The notes beneath the pieces are model-generated. The model was given only the letters and a program-made list of their open reading frames with translations, did no database searches and had not been told where the DNA came from. Below are positions 30,701 through 37,982 of a DNA stretch of 64,000 bases, piece by piece; within the stretch, counting starts at the first letter, position 1; the number at the start of each line of letters is the position of its first letter. This DNA comes from Mogibacterium sp. (GTDB lineage: Bacteria > Bacillota > Clostridia > Peptostreptococcales > Anaerovoracaceae), in assembly GCA_017512145.1 (NCBI GenBank), contig JAFWHB010000002.1, forward strand, positions 1 through 64,000. The letters are read 5' to 3'. The translations under genes were made by a program, and so were the position numbers.

Positions 30701-32532
30701 GTGCAACACTCGAGAACATCTTCAAGGATGTCATCGGACTTGCAGAAGGAGCTGAAATAGAGTCAGTTGACATGATCTCCTCTGACGGATATACAACATC
30801 CTACACTGCAGAAGAAGCTCTCGGAACAGACCTTTCAGGCAACAAGGCTATGTTCATCTGGAAGGAAGATGGCGAGAATGTACAGAAGGTGGTCGTAGGA
30901 CAGTTCGCAGAAGGTGAAGCCAACAGATCCAAATGGGCTAAGGACGTTACTAAAATCGTCGTCAATAAGAAGGCTGATACACCTGAAGAGGGAGACGCAG
31001 GTGATGCAACAGCGGATACTGCCGCTTTGACTATTACCGGAGATGCACTCAGAAGAAACGGATACTTCTCAATCAAGGGCATCAAGAATACAGAAGGCAT
31101 CAACAGAGTAGACGCGACCTTCAACTGGAAGAACTCAAGCGGTACAGAAGGAACATCTGCAGTACAGGGTGCTACACTGGAGAATATCATTGAATACATC
31201 GGACTGGCAGAAGGCGCAGAAGTAGGATCGCTGGAGATTGAGTCAAGTGATGGCAGGACTACAACCTATACTGCTGATGAGGCTCTCGGAACAGACCTCG
31301 GCGGACAGAAGGCTATGTTTATCTGGACAGAAGATGGCGGTAAGGTAACCAAAGTAATCCGCGGACAGTTCAGTGAAGGCGAAGCTAACAAGGGCAAGTG
31401 GGCTAAGGATGTTGTAAAGATCACAGTCAAAGCTCTGACTCCGGAGGAGAAAGCTGCAAAGAAGCAGGCTGAGGCAGAAGCTGCACAGAAAGCTGCTGAG
31501 GAAGCTGAAAAAGCTGCAGAAGAAGCACAGAAGGCTGCTGAAGAGGCCGCTGCTAATGCAGATGCAGCAGCAATAAATGCTGCTGAGGAAGCAGAGGCTG
31601 CCGCAGAAGAAGCAGCAGAGAAGGCTGGAACAGCTGAGACTGCAGCTCAGGAAGCTTATGATGCTGCAGTAGCAACAGAAAATCAGGATCTGATAGACGA
31701 AGCAGAAGCTGCACTCGAAGCTGCAAAGATCGAATCCAGTATTGCTGCAGCTAACGTATCTGTTGCTAAATCATCCACAGCTGCAGTTAAGGCAGCTAAA
31801 GCCAAAGCAGATGCAGCCGCGGCTGCAGCAACACCTGGAGCCGCTGCAGTAGTAGCTGCTAAAGCCTTTGCATCAGCAGCTAATGAAGCTGCATCAAAAG
31901 CTCAGAGTGCTGTGATGGCAGCTGAGGCAGCCGTAGCAGCGGCAGGTGACAGCGAAGCAAAGGAAAAGGCTGAAGCAATTCTTGCTAAGGCCAATGACGC
32001 AAAGGCGGCAGCCGATGCAACAGTGCAGGAAGCATCTGAAGCAGTCGCTCAGGCAGTCGCTCAGGCATCAGCATTAAACCCTGCAGCTCCAACCGTAAAT
32101 GCGGGCGATGTATTCGAGTACAATGGTTCTACATACGTAGTGCTTTCACCTGAAGAGCATACTGCAGCACTCACTAAGGGCAAGAACAAGAAGTCCCTTA
32201 CTGTACCTGCAGCAGCTAGTTATCAGGGTGTAGCATATAGTGTCACACAGATCAATGCCAATGCTTTCAAGGGCAAGAAAATCAGAACCGTTACAATCGG
32301 AAAGAATGTAGCAGTAATCAGCAAGAACGCCTTCAAGAAGAGCAAGGCAACGAAGATCATTGTCAAGACTACGCTGCTTACTAAGGCGAATGTCAAAGGA
32401 TCCCTTAAGGGTTCCAAGGTCAGGACTGTACAGGTCAAAGTAGGCAAGAAGAGTCTGAACAAGAAATACGTAAAGAAATACAAGAAATTCTTTACAAAGA
32501 AAAACGCCGGCAGGAAGGCAAGAGTCAAATAG
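24751..32532 (+). CDS. Giant modular surface protein: about ten SUOX-like repeats, seven-bladed propeller, Ala-rich coiled coil, LRR-type end
   Basis: A 2593-aa exported protein. GAAGGAGGG before the ATG at 24751 sets the start (an upstream in-frame codon at 24727 is not used). Residues ~1-38 are a signal peptide ending FAAEGD. About eight divergent modules of 150-200 residues (~40-1570) follow. Each has a strand block, a 'Y/F-x-L-x-x-L/I' helix, a G-[IV]-x-L-x-x-L-L block and a closing 'T-D-G-Y' turn, like sulfite-oxidase-fold domains. Residues ~1570-1930 hold seven repeats of the two-component-regulator propeller type (TIWVGTYGGGLY; KVWFGSFGGLTIYDP). Two more short modules follow (~1935-2225), then a long Ala/Glu/Lys coiled coil (~2230-2440), and a BspA-like leucine-rich segment with a Lys-rich tail (~2450-2593). 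Cysteines are few and not conserved between modules. Confidence 0.85.
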   Translation: MLTGGRRRNILTKAAALLLSFAMVLTMMPMLAMPVFAAEGDTYATSKPALVVTGKGLIGDDGVYSTSNVSLEKSYTLDELKNFGDGVVAGQKYSAMKSKTPFSKNYYLVDGVKVSALLGKQEADISNDVFVEATDGYAVQFLQSGTYTNGKTRTVGLNQPRYFYDFASEAKGEQVPAVIGWADAHTDNNDGSVPAGLPEGNTSELGFLRLYVGQLGEEASGAGAGDMNQPLFNGGSDATVYKVQEGDAITEAVLTVGSKSYTRAEVLLMDFAEADFTYATSSGSATDHVRGVPMSVLLDGYNDTDVVTFEAADGYGVAATGYTVKQLKDNGYMLAYEKGTSASDLAGIYETAKKDASKYGFFRLYGSDENGKPAKLVNKISVSTESGEDYSNSPYKHITNGGQGGDSPYNIDSITGATLTVEGPGVKTSVPVSVRDLEGRDAGIKRAVYTDKRDGSNITRKYEGIDLYYILHNMSSGDNGIQLTDNARKVQIKNRNRNTIAEFTLDQVEEAHNSETPIIVAYGTAYTDEHKISPFVFDKGTGADSDLGNEDGCIKLVYNKDSITGDTNTGYTKFGNMAYIYVAEAETPGYKHDKDPYQSPDISNYILTVTGDKIGREVNYTVKQLEDMVAYDSEGKPDNNGMGYRDEYSLANSTYWYVNEYEGVQLWKLLLRSGLDAGLATDDETLVSSTATDGYAATDKFTIKQVADPQSFGFYEKNPADPNEQGWSDENNEVMRDADHPNGDLIARGYPVLVAYGVNGYPYVEKSSQDGYLSGLQNDGGPLRVISGKKQYNHPNGSNQAKLLDKIIVGTNDYHYSTHKYHSDSVYTGMADNELSIRILNGADADAPVLKDLTYKVGDIEELIYSGNLTTDQLKQAKVKTFYQLTKGSSAYSDLYEGIDLNYFLKNIVELPGYKGTITFSNGTAELSLNLEDVLAVTDGSNTETGMTGLAPLLAYGKNGAPMVVDKNAEGYQKSITLGEGTEYENSITVKNDGGPLAVLFPHTDNSVSDQSLTNVTSITINLSADKYAHTKAPYNAFADYAVTIGGEGTRLGAEGKAFTLSELEGKQTIAYTGDYSILNSSNVLSQTRYRGINLYSLLTSSAVGLKSNADKVVIGTSDGESKEFTLSQIRNTYVNTATGETGLPVILAYGVGIAGAEDKEDGLPLVADKTTESGYDAGYKNNGGPVRLVIGQTEEGDINSGNNLKFVNSIEVTASEMTSWNHNTSEVYKQYRDETVQLVVNDKDGKNLFDKTYTVGEIEDNTSLVERIVATVVQEYTWEGINFWRWVKQEAGSVEGLDDPVTVTVFAADGFSQELRAKFGIEGLETGIKDGTNYVPIILAYGVGGYPLVIGDKKHPDGEGYDAVIGNNGGPLRLITHNSQGTSLTYVTKIVITVGDGSSQPEERAAFTIKGAGSEDIKLSVEDIMNTKNSGGDVVGQAEASYTSKKNGTEEVKGIYLKNLLAAHGVTNENATITLNATDGYENSEASYKDITLKSAIEQKYFVAYQVKDAESGAWIDIADSDNKDDPEAGNITPVRIYREYNEAQGNDPAVDWRNRCTSISGITLSIPEVTVFKEYPTSGGVRSTWMDKDNTIWVGTYGGGLYSKKGGETEFSVMNTKSDPALKTDFTSAVAADAEGGIWVSQNASYTQPGNNQGVMYIKDGNVTQYTVEGNPGTIPDNYVQAIEVGSDGKVWFGSFGGLTIYDPSNDSWVTYTKADKNFPATSVCTITLDGADGAWIGFYPDGSGTEAEPYAGGFCHITADGTVGTTVTAGGPDAPSFAQSWVRSIAIDQKGTVWAVAAGTNIEDNVGGVVWKIKSGSTEPTRYTGKELFPAYLNGSNTTEVRVVSVDAEGSLWFGTSADGVLKVGNPKLNGDGTMTVDAQYAKETGSWSADNMNNVYSIDFWNGGTAYVGTAGGVLVLGDEPSAPEPPAPVADLTITGDALAKEAAFTIKELKNAEGIVKLDASFNWQNSSGTTGTAVVQGATLENIFKDVIGLAEGAEIESVDMISSDGYTTSYTAEEALGTDLSGNKAMFIWKEDGENVQKVVVGQFAEGEANRSKWAKDVTKIVVNKKADTPEEGDAGDATADTAALTITGDALRRNGYFSIKGIKNTEGINRVDATFNWKNSSGTEGTSAVQGATLENIIEYIGLAEGAEVGSLEIESSDGRTTTYTADEALGTDLGGQKAMFIWTEDGGKVTKVIRGQFSEGEANKGKWAKDVVKITVKALTPEEKAAKKQAEAEAAQKAAEEAEKAAEEAQKAAEEAAANADAAAINAAEEAEAAAEEAAEKAGTAETAAQEAYDAAVATENQDLIDEAEAALEAAKIESSIAAANVSVAKSSTAAVKAAKAKADAAAAAATPGAAAVVAAKAFASAANEAASKAQSAVMAAEAAVAAAGDSEAKEKAEAILAKANDAKAAADATVQEASEAVAQAVAQASALNPAAPTVNAGDVFEYNGSTYVVLSPEEHTAALTKGKNKKSLTVPAAASYQGVAYSVTQINANAFKGKKIRTVTIGKNVAVISKNAFKKSKATKIIVKTTLLTKANVKGSLKGSKVRTVQVKVGKKSLNKKYVKKYKKFFTKKNAGRKARVK
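31441..32085 (+). repeat. Coding low-complexity Ala/Glu/Lys repeat (coiled-coil stalk)
   Basis: Degenerate GCT/GCA/GAA/AAG units encode a ~215-residue Ala-rich helix with A-A-E-E-A-x-K-A heptads. It probably forms a rigid coiled-coil rod between the ligand-facing modules and the wall-binding end of the giant protein. Confidence 0.75.
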
Positions 32533-32565
32533 CTTTAACCTTTCAAGCTATAACAAGAATTATCT

Positions 32566-32592
32566 GAGGGAATCGGCATAGCTGATTCCCTC
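32566..32592 (+). terminator. Hairpin between the giant protein gene and the importer operon
   Basis: GAGGGAATC and GATTCCCTC form a perfect 9-bp stem with a 9-nt loop. No U-tract follows, so it may be a processing or weak termination signal rather than a full stop. Confidence 0.45.
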
Positions 32593-32659
32593 GGTATTCA
32601 TTATACAGTACATAGTCTGTGGTAGAATTACAGCAGGACATTCATAGCACGGAGAATTT

Positions 32660-33700
32660 ATGACAGACACCGCTAGTAAGAGAGCAGATAACCTGAGCAG
32701 GAGAGGACTGATCATACCAGTTCTCGCTGTTGTTATGCTTGCTGCAATTCTTATCTGTCTGTGCGTGGGTAAGTACTCGATTTCTCCTGCAGACTGCATG
32801 AGGATATTGTTCGGTAAGATCGTCTCTGCAGAGCCATCATGGGATGCGATGGATGAGAAGATGCTCATAGGTGTCAGGCTCCCGAGAACGATGGCCGCAG
32901 TTATCGTAGGAGCTGCGCTGGCGCTTTCAGGTGCGGTTTACCAGGGTATATTCAAGAATCCGCTGGTTTCGCCTGACTTTCTGGGTGTTTCATCCGGAGC
33001 GTGCGTTGGAGCAGCTATTGCAATACTCATGTCGATGTCTTCAGGTTTTGTGCAGATTTGCGCTTTTCTCGGAGGCATCATAGCGGTCTTCCTGACTGTG
33101 TTCATACCGAGGCTGATGCGGAGCGATTCCAACATAATGCTGGTACTGGCAGGAATCATTGTCGGCGGAGCAATGTCTTCGATCCTCGGATTCATCAAAT
33201 ATATTGCCGATCCTGAGACGGAGCTCGCAGCCATCACATACTGGCAGCTCGGAAGCTTTGCTTATGTAGATAACAAGGCGGTCCTTGGCATACTGCCGCT
33301 GACGATCATCGCAGCAGCTGTATTACTTGTGATGTCATGGTGGATCAATATACTCTCGCTCGGAGAGCAGGAGGCCAGGACACTCGGTGCCAACGTGCCG
33401 CTTCTGAGAGGGATATGCATAGTGTGTTCTACAGTTCTGACTGCAGGTGCTGTCTGCATTTCCGGAACCATCGGTTGGGTAGGACTTGTAGTACCACACT
33501 TTGGCAGGATGATGGCAGGATCTGATAACAGAGTGCTCCTGCCCGCAAGCTGCCTCATCGGAGGCATTTTCATGCTGCTTGTGGACACTGTGACAAGGAT
33601 AATAGGACCGGCAGAGATGCCTGTAAGCATTCTGACAGGACTTATAGGCGCGCCGTTCTTCGCGTGGCTGCTGTACCGCCAGAGGAGGACAATAAGATGA
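32660..33700 (+). CDS. FecCD-type ABC importer permease
   Basis: A 346-aa polytopic membrane protein (about nine to ten segments) of the FecCD/BtuC family, the type II importers for iron-siderophores, haem, cobalamin and, in one Haemophilus case, molybdate. Conserved features include RLPRTMAAVIVGAALALSGA (near 74-93), the NPLVSPDFLGVSSGA block (near 100-114), and GTIGWVGLVVPHFGRMMAG (near 270-288), which contacts the ATPase. GGAG precedes the ATG. The ATPase start overlaps its stop codon (ATGA). The substrate cannot be told from the permease alone. Confidence 0.94.
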   Translation: MTDTASKRADNLSRRGLIIPVLAVVMLAAILICLCVGKYSISPADCMRILFGKIVSAEPSWDAMDEKMLIGVRLPRTMAAVIVGAALALSGAVYQGIFKNPLVSPDFLGVSSGACVGAAIAILMSMSSGFVQICAFLGGIIAVFLTVFIPRLMRSDSNIMLVLAGIIVGGAMSSILGFIKYIADPETELAAITYWQLGSFAYVDNKAVLGILPLTIIAAAVLLVMSWWINILSLGEQEARTLGANVPLLRGICIVCSTVLTAGAVCISGTIGWVGLVVPHFGRMMAGSDNRVLLPASCLIGGIFMLLVDTVTRIIGPAEMPVSILTGLIGAPFFAWLLYRQRRTIR

Positions 33701-34485
33701 TGCAGCCGGTTTATGAAGTTAATAATATTACATTCAGATATCCCGGCTATAAGGCCAAAGTCCTTGACGGGGCGTCTCTTACGCTCGGAAAAGGCGAGAT
33801 CCTCTGCATCCTCGGGCCAAATGGCGCAGGCAAAACGACTCTTCTTAACTGCATGGCGGGACTTCTGAGGCCTGAGTCCGGAGAGATACTGCTGTGCGGC
33901 AGGGATATCAGGTCGATGAAGGAAAAGGAGATCGCAACACTTGCAGGTTATGTGCCGCAGCTTCACACACCGGCATTTGACTACAGCGTTCTTGACTTTG
34001 TCCTCATGGGCATGGCACCTAAGACCGGAATGCTAAGCCGTCCGGGAGCCGATGATGAGCGTAAATGCATTGAGCTCCTTGAGCAGATGGGACTGGCCGG
34101 ACTGGCGGATAAATCCTATCTTGACATCAGCGGTGGCGAGAGACAGCAGCTCCTTATAGCAAGGGCGCTTGTACATGAGCCTGAAGTTGTGCTTTTCGAC
34201 GAGCCGACAGCCCATCTTGATTACGGCAACCAGCACAGGATACTCAGGATGATCAAGAAGATGGCTGCATCAGGCTATTCAGTCATAATTACAACTCACA
34301 ATCCTGATCATGCGCTGCTCCTCGGAGACAAGGCGGCCGTCGTAAGTAAGGGCGGCACGATCGTCCAGGGTGACAGCAGTGAAATAGTAACAGAAGACCT
34401 ACTCAGCAAGGTCTACGACATAGATATACGCATCAGATACATAGAAGAACTCGGGAGAACAGCATGCCTCGTACCTGGTCTGTGA
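33697..34485 (+). CDS. FecE/BtuD-type ABC importer ATP-binding protein
   Basis: A 262-aa ABC ATPase. Walker A is GPNGAGKTT (near 40), Q-loop is at VPQLHTP (near 87), signature is DISGGERQQLLIARAL (near 142-157), Walker B with catalytic Glu is VVLFDEP (near 164-170), and the switch His is in TTHNPDH (near 202). It powers the FecCD permease. The start is the ATG at 33697, with AGGAGG eight bases upstream inside the permease gene. It overlaps the binding-protein gene by 22 bp. Confidence 0.95.
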   Translation: MMQPVYEVNNITFRYPGYKAKVLDGASLTLGKGEILCILGPNGAGKTTLLNCMAGLLRPESGEILLCGRDIRSMKEKEIATLAGYVPQLHTPAFDYSVLDFVLMGMAPKTGMLSRPGADDERKCIELLEQMGLAGLADKSYLDISGGERQQLLIARALVHEPEVVLFDEPTAHLDYGNQHRILRMIKKMAASGYSVIITTHNPDHALLLGDKAAVVSKGGTIVQGDSSEIVTEDLLSKVYDIDIRIRYIEELGRTACLVPGL

Positions 34486-35537
34486 CAGCAAGAAGAGTAT
34501 TAACTCTCATAGTTATTTTAGCTATGCTCTGCACAGCCGGTCTTGCAATGTCAGGATGTTCTGAGGATAAGTCAGGAGACAGGGAAGACATCGGAACTGT
34601 GACATCTGAGACGGATACCGAGCTGACGATCATCGATCAGGCCGGAAGAGAAGTCACGGTGAAGAAAGATACACAGTCGATCGCTCTTTGCTACAGAGTC
34701 GTTATAAGATTCCTGCTTAACCTGGATCAGGGCGACAAGATAACAGGAATAGGCAAGACCGAAGAATTCCTTGAGGAGCTTCAGCCATCTCTTGCTGACT
34801 GTGTTGATGTAGGCAAAGGCGTTGCGGATATCGAGGCTCTCGCCGAGCTTGAGCCGGATCTCTTCATTCACAAAGCATCAGATACTGAGACCCTTGAGGC
34901 TGTCTCGAAGATCGGTATCCCATCTATAGGTATCGAAGTCGAGACTCCGGAAGATATGCTGACAGCCCTTGATATCCTTGGCAAGGTCCTTGGAGTAAGT
35001 GATAGGGCAGAAGAACTTGCTGATTATTACAAGGCTGCCGTCGATAAGTCAGTTGCAGCTGCATCCGGCATAGATGATGCAGACCGTAAGACAGCTATTG
35101 TTATGGGATCTTCAATTGGCAAAGTAGCAGACGGATCCATGCTTCAGGGCGAGATGCTTGAGAAGGCAGGCGCAATCAACTGCGCAGCAGATCTCGAGGC
35201 TTCAGAACTCTGGCCTACTGCAGGAACAGAGCAGATCTTCGCCTGGAATCCTGATTATATCTTCATAACCAGCAGCGCTTCATACACTGCAAAAGATATA
35301 TATAAAGAATCTGCATGGTCTGAACTTAAGGCTGTTAAGGCGGGGCATGTATATATGATGCCTGCGCGCTTTGACTCATGGGAGTTCCCGGGGATCGTAA
35401 GTTCTCTTGGAATCGAATACATGCAGAGCGTGATTTATCCGGAGCTTGTATCTGAATCACAGCTCGAGAGTGATGTCAGCGCATTCTATGAGTTAGCATA
35501 CCGCAGAACATTCACACGAGAAGAACTAGGGTATTAA
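34464..35537 (+). CDS. ABC importer substrate-binding lipoprotein (type II, BtuF/FepB-like)
   Basis: A 357-aa lipoprotein with lipobox MSGC (Cys32). Residues ~55-330 form a two-lobed cluster-A-type binding protein: DQAGREVTV at the start, VADIEALAELEPDLFIH (near 124-140), and a long helix linking the lobes. Glutamates on the lobe surfaces are expected to dock to the permease. No Tyr/His pattern clear enough to name haem, siderophore, cobalamin or an oxyanion as ligand was seen. GGGAGA precedes the ATG inside the ATPase gene. Confidence 0.92.
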   Translation: MPRTWSVTARRVLTLIVILAMLCTAGLAMSGCSEDKSGDREDIGTVTSETDTELTIIDQAGREVTVKKDTQSIALCYRVVIRFLLNLDQGDKITGIGKTEEFLEELQPSLADCVDVGKGVADIEALAELEPDLFIHKASDTETLEAVSKIGIPSIGIEVETPEDMLTALDILGKVLGVSDRAEELADYYKAAVDKSVAAASGIDDADRKTAIVMGSSIGKVADGSMLQGEMLEKAGAINCAADLEASELWPTAGTEQIFAWNPDYIFITSSASYTAKDIYKESAWSELKAVKAGHVYMMPARFDSWEFPGIVSSLGIEYMQSVIYPELVSESQLESDVSAFYELAYRRTFTREELGY

Positions 35538-35542
35538 CATTT

Positions 35543-36946
35543 ATGAAACAAACCCCTGACTATGGCACAAGAATACTAGCTGTGATGGCTGCAGCGTTCC
35601 TGCTGCTTGCGCAGTTCATATGGCTCATGCCTTCAGAGTCCTTTGCTGAGACCGCAGGTGATGAGCTCGTGGTTCGCGTGCAGTATTATGGTGAGATAGG
35701 GGACAAGATAAGAGAGAAAGCCAGGTTCAGCAGAAGTGAGCTCGAATCAATGGGATCCCAGACCTGGTACTACACCAATATAACAAGAGTCGGGACGGTA
35801 ATGTCCATGGCGGCTTACGGACCGGAGGTCCTGACGATAATCGATGCAGCAGGGATCGACATTGGCTCCATAGGCAATATCACATTCAGGACCACGGACG
35901 GATATACAAGGAACTTTACCGTAGACAAGCACCTGAGAGCTGACAAGTACTATTATCCTAATCTGCCGTCCTGCTACGAGAGGAATGAAGAAGGGAACGC
36001 TTTGACACCGACAGCAGGAGCGCTTGAAGGAAGGTCCAGGGTCCCGGCTATACTGGCGCTTGAGTTCGGAGCGTCCAAAGCTCCCGGAGTACATGCCGAA
36101 GACCTTGAGATGTCCAGAGACCAGACCTACAGGTTCTGCATGGGGCAGGGAGATCTTACAGAAGGCAAGATGACTGATCCTTCAGACGGCGGAGGAGACA
36201 TCTCATCTATGGAGTCATGCCACAGCATCTATGGCATAGATGTTACTCTCACAGGGTCACCGATCAAGGGAATCAATCTGGATATCGACGATGCCAACAT
36301 CAAGGTCGGCAGCATGAAGAGGATATCCGCCACATTCAGTGTAGATGAAGCATTCGAAGGAGCTTTTTCCGCAGAGGACCTTACATGGACAAGCAGTGAT
36401 GAATCCATCGCTACAGTGAATCAGGACGGAGAGGTCACGATACATAAGGCTGGTTCAGTCGTGATCACTGCAATCGCTCCTGATGGTACCAGGGCGGAGA
36501 TCGTTATCAACGGAACAGGTGAGGAAGAGCAGCAGGCAGATACACCGAGCGAATCTGATACCAGCAAAGATACTTCTGCAGCCGACGAGAAGGATTCTTC
36601 AGACACCAAGAAGAAGAACGATACCAAGAAGACAGACACGAAGAAACAAGATACAAAGAAAACCAATGCCAATAAGACAACTCAGAATACTACTGCCGGG
36701 GCTGCCTCTGCGGGCGAGGTGACAGTCAAGGCAAGAGAGATAGTGCTCGGCGATATAGTGGTCGAGAAGGCTAGTCCGCAGGATGAGATGAGAGCCAGGA
36801 TGGCAGAAGATGCCGAGGCTCTCAGTGAGGCAAGGACATATTCAAAAGGTGCCGCTGCAGGTACGGCAGCAGGGGCAGGCTTTCTCTGCAGCGCAGGAGC
36901 GGCAGGCAGAGTGGTCAGATACCGCAGAAATTTCTTCCGTAAGTAG
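35543..36946 (+). CDS. Anchored surface protein: SUOX-like domain, BIG2-like domain, charged linker, C-terminal membrane segment
   Basis: A 467-aa exported protein. A signal peptide ends near residue 36 (SFAETAGD). Residues ~40-235 are another SUOX-like module (TIIDAAGIDIGSIGNITFRT, then TDGY). Residues ~240-325 form a bacterial Ig-like (BIG2) domain (WTSSDESIATVNQDGEVT). A ~60-residue Lys/Asp/Thr-rich extended linker follows (~330-390). The C-terminus has a Gly/Ala-rich hydrophobic stretch (~432-452) and a basic RRNFFRK tail, so it ends in the membrane. Lying between the importer and the ExbB-like gene, it could be the element moved by the motor, in the way TonB is (inference). It begins 5 bp after the binding-protein gene. 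Confidence 0.8.
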   Translation: MKQTPDYGTRILAVMAAAFLLLAQFIWLMPSESFAETAGDELVVRVQYYGEIGDKIREKARFSRSELESMGSQTWYYTNITRVGTVMSMAAYGPEVLTIIDAAGIDIGSIGNITFRTTDGYTRNFTVDKHLRADKYYYPNLPSCYERNEEGNALTPTAGALEGRSRVPAILALEFGASKAPGVHAEDLEMSRDQTYRFCMGQGDLTEGKMTDPSDGGGDISSMESCHSIYGIDVTLTGSPIKGINLDIDDANIKVGSMKRISATFSVDEAFEGAFSAEDLTWTSSDESIATVNQDGEVTIHKAGSVVITAIAPDGTRAEIVINGTGEEEQQADTPSESDTSKDTSAADEKDSSDTKKKNDTKKTDTKKQDTKKTNANKTTQNTTAGAASAGEVTVKAREIVLGDIVVEKASPQDEMRARMAEDAEALSEARTYSKGAAAGTAAGAGFLCSAGAAGRVVRYRRNFFRK

Positions 36947-36972
36947 ATTGGATCATTGAAGAGGAGATAATC

Positions 36973-37647
36973 ATGTCAGGTGCAGTCAAAGACATACTAA
37001 GAGTGGTAAGCAGTTCGCTGCAGATACCAACCATCATAATACTGCTGATACTGATAGGTGCAGCTGTATTCATGCTTGGCTCGATCATTGCAGAGTTCTT
37101 TACAGATCACAGAAAACTCAAAGCCAGCATTCCGGTCCTCATTGACGAGCTTCAGGGTGCAAGCTCCAAGGAGATGGTCAGAATCATTGACAGAGCTGAC
37201 ATCCTCATAAGACAGAAGGAGGCTCTTAAGTATCTTGTGAGAAGAGTAGCTTATCCTGATGATACAAGAGAAGCCCTCGCAAGACAGCTTATCGCAGAGG
37301 AAGAAGCCCGCTACAGGAAGATCACCAAAGTAACGGATATCATCGCCCGTGTGGCTCCGATGTTCGGTCTTATGGGAACACTGATCCCGCTCGGGCCTGG
37401 TCTCATCGCACTGGGGCAGGGAGATACCAAGACTTTGTCAGACTCACTTCTTATTGCATTTGACACGACAGTTGCAGGACTTATATCCGGTGCGGTTTCA
37501 TATGTTGTTTCCGGAATAAGGAAGAGCTGGTATGAAGAATATATGACCGCTCTTGAGACACTCATGGAAACAATCCTCGAAGAGCAGTCACAGGCAAGAA
37601 TGAGAGCATATGCAAGACTCAAGGAAAGCGAAGGTGCAGGCAAATGA
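36973..37647 (+). CDS. MotA/TolQ/ExbB-family proton-channel protein
   Basis: A 224-aa membrane protein with hydrophobic segments near residues 18-40, 128-145 and 158-180. The family core is VAPMFGLMGTLIPLGPGLIA (near 126-145), followed by AFDTTVAGLISGAVSYVV, the pore helices of ExbB/TolQ. In Gram-negative cells these proteins use proton flow to energise outer-membrane import through TonB. Here no outer membrane is expected, which makes its pairing with a surface-protein importer notable. GAGGAG precedes the ATG. It overlaps the DUF2149 gene by 4 bp. Confidence 0.9.
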   Translation: MSGAVKDILRVVSSSLQIPTIIILLILIGAAVFMLGSIIAEFFTDHRKLKASIPVLIDELQGASSKEMVRIIDRADILIRQKEALKYLVRRVAYPDDTREALARQLIAEEEARYRKITKVTDIIARVAPMFGLMGTLIPLGPGLIALGQGDTKTLSDSLLIAFDTTVAGLISGAVSYVVSGIRKSWYEEYMTALETLMETILEEQSQARMRAYARLKESEGAGK

Positions 37648-37982
37648 GACTCAGGTCTAAGAGGCATCTGAGAAGAGCCTATACTGACGAAGATTTCAGC
37701 CCTATGGAGGGCGTGGGTAACATGGCTGATGCCATGCTGGTCTTTGCATGCGGAATTCTTCTTGCCCTTATAATCAGCTGGAACATAGAGATCAGCGAAA
37801 GAGGCGAGATCAGCCAGCAGGGGACAAGATATGAGGTTGAGAACATAGGTCAGCAGACAGAAGAAACCTTAGATCCTGAAGCCGATCTTGAGGAGATGGG
37901 CAAAGTATACAGAGATCCGGACACAGGTAAGTATTACGTTATCGAGAACATAGAAGCAGAGCCTGCTCAGGAAACCCCATGA
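37644..37982 (+). CDS. DUF2149-like single-pass membrane protein, probable ExbD-like partner
   Basis: A 112-aa protein: a basic cytoplasmic N-terminus, one membrane segment (~residues 28-48) and an extracellular tail of about 60 residues. The segment begins NMADAMLVFACGILLALI. The Asp29-x-Met-Leu-Val pattern matches the place and form of the proton-carrying Asp in ExbD/TolR/MotB. The DUF2149 family is known next to MotA/TolQ/ExbB genes, mainly in archaea. It overlaps the ExbB-like gene (ATGA) and the final lipoprotein gene (ATGA), so expression is tightly coupled. Confidence 0.8.
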   Translation: MRLRSKRHLRRAYTDEDFSPMEGVGNMADAMLVFACGILLALIISWNIEISERGEISQQGTRYEVENIGQQTEETLDPEADLEEMGKVYRDPDTGKYYVIENIEAEPAQETP

